In this document: positions 38,268 through 49,838 of the stretch, piece by piece | How positions within the stretch are numbered: position 1 is the first letter of the stretch | How the letters are laid out: each line of letters opens with the position of its first letter | NCBI GenBank assembly: GCA_035235625.1 | Contig: CP141145.1 | Coordinates: 38,234,668 to 38,298,667, forward strand | Source: Saururus chinensis | Taxonomy: Eukaryota > Streptophyta > Magnoliopsida > Piperales > Saururaceae | Direction: 5' to 3' | DNA: 64,000 nt | Program-made: the position numbers and the translations under genes | Notes under the pieces: model-generated | Databases searched by the model: none | What the model was told of the DNA's origin: nothing | What the model saw: the letters and a program-made list of their open reading frames with translations, nothing else

Positions 38268-39699
38268 CTACCACAGTACACATGTGAATTAACATATAAT
38301 CATGAATTCGAGCGGAAATCATAGGAGAAGAATCATTAAAATCATAACTCAAATCAAAGCTCAACCACAAGCTAAACACATATAAGATCATTCACTTCAT
38401 CCTTAAGCCATAACGTTCACTAACATTCACACATCAATTAACCACATCCTAATATGTCATATCAATCCGTTAGTAGGCTGTAGCTCTACTGAAATTATAC
38501 TTAACCATAGAGAATCAACAATTCATAACTTCAAAATGGTAATTCCAACATCATATAACCAACCACAAGCCATTTCACATAACTTTAAATATATATACTA
38601 CAACTTCTAACATCAATAGAATGCTATTCAAGTAGCTTATTATATATCAAAACACTCCACATAAACATAAAAATGATATTTTGAAGTAGATATGTTGAAA
38701 TAAGCAACATACATGAAATTGTCAAATCCTGCAGTGTAGTCGTTCGAACGCCCTGCAAGGCCGTTCGATTAGCTAAACAGGAAAAATGCAAAAATTGTAG
38801 TGTTGCCGTTTGAACGCCCTGCAGGGCTGTTCTAACGCCAACAAAGCAGTTTTTTGTCATCTTCTTCATTTCAAATTTTCACAACGAAACTCCATTGATA
38901 AATCTTAAAATCTCCATCTAATAACTCAAATGACATTAAAACTTCACAATACCTTCCAAAATGTTAATCCACATCATAACAAGATAAAACACTATGAAAT
39001 CAGGATTAAATATTACCATTTACTAATAATATCATTAAAGTACTAAATCAAGTAATTCTATTCTAAACAAACCACAAAATCCAAAGTTTTACCATAGGAA
39101 GACTGAAATTTTGAAAGTCCATTACCTTATCCCTTGATCAGGCTTGGATTTGATGGTCACCCTTCTTGAAAACCTTAAACACCTTCTAATCCGGGCCTAA
39201 TTGGGGATTAGGCCTGACTTTTCCTTCTCAGCCTATTCCCCAAAATGGGAATGGCTCAGGTCTGGCCTTTTATAGTAGGGTTTGGGTTGCACTAACTGAA
39301 CTAATGGGGTGTAAGTAGAATTTTGGGCTAAAAATTGGTATTTTATAAATTTGGGCACTAATTAAATCAAAAAAAATTCTAAAATTTTTTGTATGAGCTT
39401 AAGTTGATGTCTGGGTTCATTTGGTCTAAAAATCCAAATTTTAACGGTGGGGCCCACAGGGGATCCCGTCAAACCTTAATTTTTGGAAAAATAGTAAAAA
39501 TTTAAAAAAATCTCAAAAATTCATATTTGACTAAAAATCACTTAAAACCAATATCTGCAGAGTTGATTTTGATTAAAATAATGAGAAACACTATCTATCT
39601 TTGAAACCACGGAATAAATCAGAAAATGTGTTAACCTCACGATAATCGATAATTAAAGTGAAACGAAAACCAATTTAAGATCAGAGATCTTACATATTA

Positions 39700-42600
39700 C
39701 TAGTCAATTGATATACTAATATTATACTAAATATAAATTTTCACATTTAAAATTTCCCCAATTGCATCAAGTTGTGGCTGATGGCATCTAATATTGCGAA
39801 ACAAAACCCACTTCCTTATATTGGGATGTTAGTGGACATGACTACTTTAGCACAAGTGAAAGAATACATATCAACGTTTTTTATCTCTCTCTCTCTATAT
39901 AAATATATATAAGAGGTCTAGTCCCTAGTATATTTGATTATGCAGGAAAAAAGGTCTTCGGCATGCATTTCATGCAAGAAGAGTCTACTAATTCATCTAG
40001 AAAGTTTGATGTCAAGGTAGATGTTCTCAGACACATCACATGGTAGCTAAAGCCAATCCTACGGTGGAATTCCCCCTTCCCCTCTTTCTCTCTCTTGCTC
40101 TTTCGGTGACAATGTGTTACATAACTAAAAGCCAGGAAACGTGATAGGTCTAGGGAAGAGAAACGTGAAGCATGCATGGAGGCCCCACACGCATGCAAAC
40201 ATGTTGTTTTCTAGGGATGTTTATTTGTTTTCATTTTTTTTATGAAGGAAACATTCATTATATATTAAGCTTTTATAATGTCATATATTTGAGTCACCCT
40301 CTCTAAACGAGGGAAGTCACTTTCCCACATCTTAGACCCAGAATGGTGCCCAATTGGTCTAACTAAGGGACAATCAACATTAATGAAGCATTCTTGTGAA
40401 ATCCTAATTAAAATTTTCTTCATTGTTTCTTTTTGGCAACACATGTTTTCTTCATTGTTGAAAATGGGAATAGAAGATAAATTGAAGAATAACCGGCCCA
40501 CATGTATTTACATACCCTAATATGATAAAATAAAATACAGTAAGATTAGGCCTACCTATAGCCCATCAATGCTTGAATAAAGCTTTGTACCCTTTAATAC
40601 AACTTTTCATCCACTAATTTTTTACAAATCCTCACAATGTATTTCTGGTTTAGAACTTAATTGAAATGATTTTTCGCTTAAAGCACCATATTAAGATGGC
40701 TAATAGTGAATTTATAACTAAACTAGAACACCATTGTTAAGAACCCTAAAATTCTGACTTTCCATCCAGAGGTTAAGCAACGGTTTAGATTTGCAACTAA
40801 AATTACATCTTAATAGGTATTTTGACTCGGGCCCTTTTCCCAAAAAAATTTAAAAACCCAAAATATGTGTCAATTGAAAAGTTGGGTCACCTTCTGTTGT
40901 AATTCAAAACAAGCCCAACATAATAAGCTTTAAGTACATACACAGGAGATCGAGAAGAGCATTTTAAAAGGAATATTATCTTCCTAAACAAATGATATCC
41001 CTAACGAATGCTAAAATTACACTCTATTCCACTATTCTAATTGTAGAAAAACTGCACTGTGTATACTCAATATTCTCTCGTACTTGACAGTGGTTTTGTG
41101 AACAAATTTGCAATTTAACTTTTAGAAGCAACATGAACAGCAGTGAGATTCTTTTGGGTATTTTTGCACGAATAAAAGAATAATCCGCTTTCAACATGCT
41201 TTTTAATAGCATGATAAAGTAGATTGGAAGTAGGCATAATAAATGGAATTGTAGAGAGTAATCGAAAGCTACTTGAGTAAAGATCGAAGCCATATTATTT
41301 CAGCTCCAATGTAAAAAAGTGATGTTTATTCAGCTTCAACAAAAGACTTGGCCACATTATCCTATTTCTTAGAACTTCAAATACTTGGGTTTTGAACCCA
41401 TGAGTGCACAAGTCACTTATAGCTAGACCAAGGCTTTGTGCCTTGGTTATTTACCAGGCCCTTTTATTGAGAGGTTCCACATGTTGCAATAGGATGGCAG
41501 GTTAGAGCCTCCTAGCTGCACTTAATAATTTCTCTGAAAGGAGACAATATTCGACAACCACATAATTTATGTATTTAACTAGTATCATAATAAATGATAG
41601 TCTAAGGTTTATCAACATGGGATGGGAGCGTTAGATCATGTGAGCTCATATGTTTTGACAATTCCCATGTACTTTAAAACACGTAGTTTCTTATAGTCTC
41701 TCTGTCTCATATTAATAGTTTTATTTAATCATTTAAAATAAAATAAATTTATTTTTAAAAACCATATAGAGCTATTAATTTAGGATGAAGTGGGTGTTTC
41801 TTTAAAACTCCATGTTAATTCTAAAATTCCCTAAGTCAACTCATTTCCTTAGCTTTTAAGTTGAACTCCTTGGTGAAGAACATGGACATACCTTTTATTT
41901 TTTTAAATATTATAAAAATTCTCATAAATTCTTTAAGTTTATTTTTACAAATTAAATATAACTATTAATATAGGATAGAGAAAGTATTATTTTTAAAAAA
42001 TTAGGTGTCACATCAAGAGTTTGCATGAATTCATAGACTAAATCAATAAATTGACAGCATAACATAAGTCCGACCTTTTGTTCGTCAAATAAAGGCTAGG
42101 ATCAATGAATGATTTGTTGTCAAGGATAAAAAACTTTCATTTGGTGTGAGATGGAGAGTCACATGCATAATTTAGAATTATGCATATTGGCTTTTCATAG
42201 AAGCTCTTTAGCATATTTTGTTTGGTTGAGAAACAATCACGTGGAAGTCCGTGTATTCCAAGAAAATTATGCAATCTGCCTAAATCTTTAAGAACAAAGG
42301 CAGAGCTCATATGTGGAATAAATATTGTGATGAATGGAGAATATCAACCCATAACTAAATTATTAACATGATCCAGCGCATATATAGCACTATGTGAACT
42401 TGTGTTAACGAATGTGTTGTCCAGATATCCAAATTATTGGGCACAAGAGGAGTATCCAAGAAGGAATATGATTACAACATTATGTCTTCTAATATAAATG
42501 ACAGTCCAATATAAAAGTTAAAATTACACAGAAAGTGCACTACTCCTTCTTTATCCATGAGATCCATCCCTCTTTATCCATGAGATCCATGGTGCACACG

Positions 42601-45600
42601 TTAACGCATATTAATACTAACATGCACTAGCATATGCGCAATTTATTTTAAATATCAAGGATTCTCATGTATTCCTTAGACTAGGTTCATTACATTTGAA
42701 AATTAACATCTATCTCATATTAATTTTTCTATTTTATCTTTCTCGTAGCAATTAATAGATGGAGTAAGGCATATTAGTGGAATGAGTAAAAACATACCTT
42801 GCAATCAAATATCATCGTATAGTTTTAGGTGAGGCTTATATTTTCCTAATTAGGTGGGAGCATATGCCCCCCCTTAAAGTTTGTACCAATTCAATGGGCC
42901 CCTTGCCTATATTTTCTGGCTCCATCTTTGTTCATATGAGATAAAGGGAATGTATGTTGCTCAAAGATATGGTAGCCAAAGTGATATAGAAGGGGCTGGA
43001 TAATGCCACACTTAGTAGTTCTCGATCTAGAGACCAACCAATTGGTCAGACCTAGATTTAAGACTTGTCTAGCTTGACTCGTTATAATAACAAAGGTTTG
43101 ATGACCAATAATTAGTGACTTCCACGTCAGTGGTTAGAGAGAAACTTAGGAACCGAATATGGTATGTCGTCATAAAAAAACTTTTCGTAGATTTAAGCAT
43201 CTCTATGTGCTCGTGGAATGATAACTTTGTGCTTTTTGACTCTTGGCACGGATTTGAATGACAATGCACAACCAACATATTACAATGTCCTTAATTAACG
43301 CTCCCTTCATCTGGTAATAATTCTCTGGATTAGAAAGTCAAGGTGAATTGATCTTAATTCATTTTAATTTCCTAACCTAGACGCTTAATTTGCCTATCCA
43401 ACGGATAGGATTTCTCCCTTTTCGAAGGAAGAGGTCCCAAATTCAATTGAGGCATATATGCAACACCTTGGGGGAAGGTTTTGATTTTAATTCATTTTAG
43501 TTTTCTAATCCAGACACTTAATTTGCCTATATCCACCGGATAGGACTTCTCCTTTCTGGGTCCCAAAATCGATTCAGGCATATATGCAACACCATGGGGG
43601 AAGGTTTGGGATTTACGGTATGGGTCTTTGAGGTGCACTCCAAAAAAAAAAAAATTGAATGTATGATTATGGGTCAAATGATGATGAGCTAGCGTTGAAT
43701 GAATTACGAAACTATGTTGTTTTCTAATGCCAATATTTCTGCTAGTGCATATCTCATTCAATATTCCTCCTAAATACTATTATTAGAAAATGACCTGTAC
43801 CAAATTTAACGTCAATGAAAGAAGAAATCGGTGCCTCTAAGATTCATGAAAACTCCAAACTCCCGCTGACAAGACTACAAGATAATGCATTAAACAATCA
43901 CGCCTAATATGACCAAAGGCAAGAACTGGATAGTGAGTGATGTGCAGCAACAGGAAAAGAAGGAAATACAGAAATGAACGGTATGTGATGGAGGCATGGA
44001 GCAGGGTGCGGGTGCAATATATGAAGTATACATCTCCACTGTTTTGGCTAATATTCCCGTCATTGTTGGAGTAACTTTCGCTGCCTGACTAGATACAGAG
44101 TGAAGTCCCTTCCAAAATTTGTTTCGTGACGTGGGCAACTCTAATGCCAATAAAAACGTTAAAAGGCTGTTTTGGTGTTTAAATTGTACTATTTGGTTTT
44201 TTGTTGATCGTGTAAGACCTAATTAACCTACGTTCTTCTTTTTGTTTTTGTGGCTAAAAAACCAGTCTGCCTCAACAGATAGCCCCGTGAGCATTTGATG
44301 ACTAGAAAGAGCGCGCAATTGGTTCATTTGTTCGTACGGGCATTGACGGCGGAGGTTCAACATTAGCAATTGAATAGTCTTAGGGAAGGACATATTAGGT
44401 TAATCAGCTGGGATCGCATTTCTAGTGCTCATCTAGGGGAGGTTAACTCTGGACTTTTCTTCTATATACCAACCATTAACATGACCACAATTGCTACTCC
44501 ATGCATCTTTTTGAGTTCTGACCAGTCTTCACTGATAAAACCCAATGCACATTTGTGCTTCCAACTCTTGGTATAGAGGCCAGAGAGTTGCCAGCGCCTC
44601 TTAATGCCTTGATCAAAGCGAAGTGAAGTCTGAGTTCAATGTTCATAAATCTTCCCTTAGCATCTATCATATTAGCAGATTTTACCTACTAAGTATGCAA
44701 ATGCAACAGATCAGCGCAACCGCTAGGATTATGGCATAATGAATGGCTTAGTATAACGGGAAGGAAGAAAATGATATTTAATCATGTAAGCGTGTGATAT
44801 CTCTATCGGTTCATTCAACTAAAAACCCAGCTACGTACGTGCAGTATTGCAGTGGGAAAGATTCTGTTCTGCTGCTTTACTGTGAGCTTAGTTTATGGGG
44901 GCGAAAAGGCTGTTCTCACCGAAAGAGAAAAAAAGGTGGCCGCCGGTTAGGACTGAGGGTAGGAGAAGGTGGTGGGCGTAGAGGTGACGGCCAGAACGCT
45001 AGTCCAAGTTACGAGGACCAGGTGATTGAGAATTTTATTCTTTTTCAGAAATGAGATAAATGACAGAAGCTTAAAACAGTCATGGTGGCGCACTTTGACC
45101 AGAAGACGGTACAATTCCACAAATCTAGAAAACCTGCTGTTTGATAGAGATATTTCATCTTTCAAACCCACGTGTTCAATGATCTCTTTCTCTTTCAAAT
45201 TCCAACTGGCAGTCATAGCATATCGTTTTTTGTTTTTTGTTGGCGCACTTAGTTTGCTTGCATCTTTTAATAATAAAAATTTATGTTCGTTAAATCCGTT
45301 GGTAAAATTTTATCAATAAATTAAATTCGTTGGTGAAATTTTATCTCGATTAATAATATATATATATATATATATTAATATATATAAATGTTACTTGTAC
45401 TAAATATGTAATAATGGTAAAAATTTTATTTTATATTAATAATTTTATTTATTTAATTTAAGTAATTAAATACTTAAATTATTATAAATTTATTTTAAAT
45501 TAACTTTATTTTTTCTTTTTTTAAAATAAGTTTGACAATTCAATATAAATTATTAATTTTTTAAAAATAACTATTAATATAAAAAAGAGGGAGTAAGAAT

Positions 45601-45675
45601 AACGGGTGAATACAGTAAAGTTATACTCTTAGATTTTAATTAAAAATTAATTTTTTGACCACAATGCACGATGAA
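39700..45675. other. Intergenic region with small repeats and no recognisable gene
   Basis: I find no conserved coding frame. Visible structures are a Stowaway-like element (41693-41989), a TTTATCCATGAGATCCAT tandem pair (42546-42592), a direct duplication of about 120 bp (43361-43484 and 43494-43608, sharing CTTAATTTGCCTAT and GGCATATATGCAACACC), and AT-rich low-complexity DNA from about 45,340 on. Open frames of 80-90 codons near 43,490-44,150 and 44,790-45,310 show no domain. Confidence 0.55.
41693..41989. mobile_element. Stowaway-like MITE
   Basis: The left end reads TAGTCTCTCTGTCTCATATT with AATAGTTTTATTTAA following. The right end read inward is TACTTTCTCTATCCTATATT with AATAGTTATATTTAA following. 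This gives inverted repeats of about 35 nt starting at TA, typical of Tc1/mariner-derived Stowaway MITEs. There is no coding capacity. Confidence 0.65.
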
Positions 45676-46725
45676 TAGGGGTGTTAACGAGCTGAGTTGA
45701 GTCGAGTATTAGGCTATTTCGGCTCGAGCTTGAACTGCTGAAGCTCAAATAAACTCAAATCTTTCAGCTCGAACTTGGCTCAATTTAGAAATCTAAAGTT
45801 TGGCTCAAACTCGAGCTCGAACTTGGATAAGTAAATCATAAGCCTTGACTTGAACTAGGCTCGAACTAAAAAAATAAAAATAATATATATATAAATATAA
45901 AATATATGAAGTATCATATATAATAATATAATTTTAGTATTAAATATTAATTAATATACTTCAACAAGTATTACGATTACACCGTGAATATTTGATTATA
46001 GTTACTATGAAAGAAAAAATTTATGACAAATAAGTTTTAGTTACATATGCTAAAAAAATGTAACATTATTATTTTTCTCTCTTTATGTATATATAATTAT
46101 TAAAAAAATGTAAAAAATAAAAAATTATTTAGGCAATATCAAAATCCAAATGCGCAAGAAGATATAAACTAATTTACCTCCTGAGTTATGTGTATTCTTA
46201 TATCGTAATATGATGATGTATGATATCTATATTCACATAGTCGTGAGTGAGCCTTGACTTATATAAATGGGTCTCATATATCAATATGATACATAATATT
46301 AGTTTATAAATATGTGATTATATATTATTTTATATATTCCGTTCGTCTTAAATTAATAACTAAATTAAAATTTTAAAAATAAACTAATCAAATAGAGCTA
46401 TTAATCTAAGAATGGAGGGAGTATGTTATAAATATATATTTAAATTAACAATTATGTTTATATAATATATATATATATATATATTATTTATATATAATTT
46501 TAAAATTATATTCGAGTTCGAGCTCGAGCTCGAGCTCGAGGTCAAGTTGAGTAGTATCAAGTTTTATTTAAGCCGAACCGAGTCGAGCAGGGGTCGGGGT
46601 CGGCTTAAACTTATTTGAGCTCAAATCGAATTTAAGTCGAGCCTGATTCAAGTCGAGTTTAACTCGAGCCAAGCTTAACCGAGCCGAGTTTACTTACAAA
46701 TTGGCTCGGCTCATTTACAGCCCTA
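45676..46725. mobile_element. hAT-like element rich in GAGCTCGAG repeats
   Basis: The left end is TAGGGGTGTTAACGAGC and the right end read inward is TAGGGCTGTAAATGAGCC. They are flanked by ACGATGAA (45668-45675) and GCGATGAC (46726-46733), an 8-bp duplication with two differences, fitting the hAT superfamily. Both subterminal regions are packed with overlapping CTCGAGC, GAGTCGAG and AAGCTCAAA words, including a (GAGCTC)n run near 46505-46540. The AT-rich middle has no transposase. A Stowaway-like insertion sits inside at 46336-46426. Confidence 0.7.
46336..46426. mobile_element. Stowaway-like MITE nested in the hAT-like element
   Basis: TATTCCGTTCGTCTTAAATT on the left faces, read inward from the right, ATACTCCCTCCATTCTTAGA followed by TTAATAGCTC. 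These are CTCCCTCCGTC-type ends common in plant Stowaway families. Length is about 90 bp. Confidence 0.55.
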
Positions 46726-47039
46726 GCGATGACCAGTCGGTAGATGAATTTTTTTTGCTTTTCCTGGTCGGTTGCTAATTTTTTCCACAAATATACGAAA
46801 TATTGGGTCTTAATTATGTAGCCTACTAATAAGTACTGAGAATTAAGGAGTACAAGTTCATTACATACATACTACACTAACACCAAAGATAAGATTCGCC
46901 TATAATATCATGTTATTTCTTTACGTGCCGTTTACGTCAACACCAACCGGTTCTGTCTCATCCAGTGATCGATATTAAGACTGCTGCCGAATAGCCGCCA
47001 TTACTTTTCAACTTCGTACTTTCTTCCTCTTTCCCTGTG

Positions 47040-47104
47040 ATAACTTCATATATACATATAACACCATCCTGATTTTCAACTCATCCCCTCTCTCGCCCCC
47101 TCAA
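47040..47104 (+). promoter_or_regulatory. WRKY core promoter candidate
   Basis: An ATATATACATATA run (47048-47060) precedes the WRKY start codon by about 45 nt and is followed by a pyrimidine-rich leader (TCATCCCCTCTCTCGCCCCC). If used as the TATA box the 5' UTR would be very short, so another start further upstream is possible. Confidence 0.4.
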
Positions 47105-48848
47105 ATGGAAACACAGTCTCTGATGTTCTTTCCACCGTCATCATCAGTTTCTTCCTTGTCATTTGCAAAATTGTCTTCCCAGCCAATGGTAAAGTCGCCT
47201 AGTTTTGTCAGCCCAGATTGTAGTTCATCTGTCTCCTCCGGACTCAAGAGGGAGTTCGATGATCTACATGGTTTCAGTGGCAAAGAAGCCTCGTCCCAAG
47301 CGTTGGGAAACGAAGCTAAATCCTGCAAGAAGAAAACCGAAAAGAAGATGAGGAAGCCTCGGTATGCCTTCCAGACGAGGAGTCAGGTTGATATACTTGA
47401 TGACGGCTATCGTTGGAGGAAATACGGGCAAAAAGCGGTGAAAAACAATAGATTTCCAAGGTCAGTTGAGATGTTAATTTTATTTGGCATGGCGGTTTTT
47501 GTATTCAAAATTGGAGCCATGTGTTTCAAAGTTGCCTTCATCTTTGCTACCCATATGTTTATGTGTATGCTTCCCATAATGACATCCGTGTTTTTAGATA
47601 AGACATACTCCCACTGTCCGTGTTGAGTGTCTTATCTAGTTATTTAAAATATATTTTAAAAATTAAATAATATACTTAATATAAGATAAAGCTAACGTTC
47701 ATAGCATCTGAAAGCCAATTGAGAGAAATTTTTAGGTGTACGTCACACCGTGTTGCACGAAGGTACGACTCGGCTGTCGTTTTGTAAGAGCATGATGTGC
47801 GATGCACACTAAAAAATTTCTGCAGGAAGCGTAAAGTTGGCAGATAATACTATGAAAGATACTCCTATAATTGCGCCATTTGTCCAGCCCCTAATGCATA
47901 GAAGCTCATGTAGGTAATTGAGTTATTTGGGCATCCACTTTAAAATTGGACGCTATCTACACAGATTTCCGGACATCTTAAGTTCTATATATGATTGGCT
48001 GAACTCATTTATTTAAACCTAAAAAAAAATCCATAAACCCCAACTGCTATAGGAATTCCGTACAATGTATATATGGAGTATATTTTCTAGGTAAGATCTA
48101 AACATTGGTTTATACTTTATACTTGTATATATATAAGAAAGTACTTCAGAGGCATCCAGATTCCAGAGACATCTGCAGGTTGATGTTTTTCTAATAATCG
48201 TTCATACCAAAAAGTACATATGAATATACAAATGTACGTGAAATGGAAAGCAGTGATCATGAGTAGTGTTCTAGCGGATCGATGATTGTCACTGAATGAA
48301 GAACAGATGTTCACGTTGCCGCAAGTAATTGGGATACCCATGTCGGGGTCCTTGAATATCCTTTTATTCAACGTGCATCTAGATGCACTTATCAGCATCA
48401 TTTAGTTTACTTATGTAAATGATTATAAAAGGCGCATATTTCAAGAAGAGAAATGCAAACATGGGATTACCGCTTGGCATCTTACTTTAAATGAAGGAAA
48501 ATCACCGACAAGGACTCGTACTGTCATGCTATTAGAATATTGCCATGAAAAACACAAATCCTGAGACCATTGACTGAGCTCATCAAAATAATTCATTCCC
48601 TAATGCAAGAAGAGTGAGAGAACAGCTTTCCACCAAGACTAATCTTTTAAAGCCAATTTGAATATTGCAGGAGCTATTACAGATGCACTCACCAAGGCTG
48701 TGCCGTGAAAAAACAAGTCCAGCGTCTTTCAATGGATGAAGGAATAGTGGTGACAACTTACGAAGGCATGCATACACACCCCATTGAAAAGTCGACCGAA
48801 AACTTCGAGCATATTTTGAGCCAAATGCAAATCTACTCCACCTACTGA
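47105..48848 (+). CDS. WRKY75: WRKY transcription factor, group IIc (WRKY75-type)
   Basis: Two exons (47105-47460 and 48671-48848) give 177 aa; the 1.2-kb intron splits the arginine codon after RFP at the conserved position in the WRKY domain. The domain carries WRKYGQK (residues 104-110) and a zinc finger C124-x4-C129-x23-H153-x-H155, all intact. This is group IIc, which binds W-boxes (TTGAC core) in the nucleus. A basic [15 protein letters not shown] stretch precedes the domain and could act as nuclear signal. The tail [16 protein letters not shown] closely matches the WRKY75 subclade, known for phosphate-starvation, root-hair and senescence roles; exact orthology needs a tree. The N-terminal 90 residues are Ser-rich. 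The start is the first ATG after a pyrimidine-rich leader. The donor is GTCAGT. Neighbours show no functional link. Confidence 0.93.
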
Positions 48849-49838
48849 TTGCATGCATGTTACCGCTATTGGAAAGTAATTAGTGTCATAATGAATAACC
48901 ATCATTTGTGTAAATCATGTACGACCATTTGGAAGGAAGATATATAGATCAAGTAGCCCTCTATTCCGTTCACGCATTCACTAAGTTTTTGTTGTTGTTT
49001 TGAGATTCAAAGGACCACGGTGTGAGTATATAACGTTTGCTGGATTCTACTTATAAAATTGAATAGATACGTTGTTTGCATTGATTAATCAAGACTGCAT
49101 TTTCGTTTTCTTTTCAATAGCATCCAATCATATGCATAGCGTGTATCCTTTGCCATCTATAATAAATTATTCAGTGAAACTGTTCCACAAGCCACAATAA
49201 ATTCGTTCATTCAGTGTTTAACACATTTAATTAAGATTTTTGACGTGTCTGAAGGGGAACCTGAATAAAGGAGTTAACTTGAGTCTATTTGTTAAAATAC
49301 TACAGAACCTATGTACGTTTATATCCTGCAAAGTACTAATATAATATAAAAGAATTGTCTCCAACTTAATTGATACCTTCTCTTGGCAACTACGTATACA
49401 AGCGACAAGCTTGGCTGCTGGAGTGCTCGTATTATCTCCAAAGACTTGGGTGGCCACGGGCTGGCTTAGCTGGCGACCCCAACTTTTTAAAAAAAATAAA
49501 AAAAATACTATGGTTACTCTTTCTTGGCCACAGCCCCGCTGCGGCAAGGAACAGTGCCGCCCCGCTGGCCAGGCCTATGGGCCGTGCGCCAAAATTGGTG
49601 GCCAAGCCCACACTATAGTGTTGGGCTTCAGGCGAGCCTGCATAGGTGGCACGCACTCTGGCCACCCCTACACAGGAGACAACACCGCTCTAAATGTTGA
49701 TGCTCCTGAAAAACTTGAAGAAGCTTCTATAGTGGGCCTGCCAAGTCATGTACAATTTTGTGTTCTATACTTCGTCCCAGAGTTCTTTCTTCCCTCTATC
49801 CCCATCGCCATTTTCTACTGTCTCTCTTCGACCTAAAC
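48849..49838. other. Intergenic, WRKY 3' flank
   Basis: After the WRKY stop the sequence is AT-rich, then a short GC-richer patch (49,410-49,680) with GGCCA-rich words appears. That patch has overlapping open frames up to 141 codons but no domain; in style it resembles the GC-rich interior of the element at 3949. No terminal repeats were found for it. Confidence 0.4.

Larger units (their letters stand above)
34121..39694 (-). mobile_element. Long solo LTR (TSD TATTA) interrupted by a second solo LTR
   Basis: TG...CA termini (TGTCATGCCTCGG at the left, GATCTTACA at the right) are flanked by TATTA (34116-34120 and 39695-39699). Removing the nested insertion and one TSD copy leaves about 3.43 kb. 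It starts with the same TGTCATG as the 30257 LTR and has similar size and composition, suggesting a related family. No retrotransposon protein is present. It contains a minisatellite near 34,780-35,105 and two imperfect copies of a CGTTCGAACGCCCTGCA-type word near 38,730-38,840. Confidence 0.87.

Noticed and set aside
49411..49836. 141-codon frame between WRKY and the gypsy element
   Set aside because: It has no recognisable domain, overlaps open frames on the other strand in a GC-rich patch, and its second half runs into generic AT-rich DNA.
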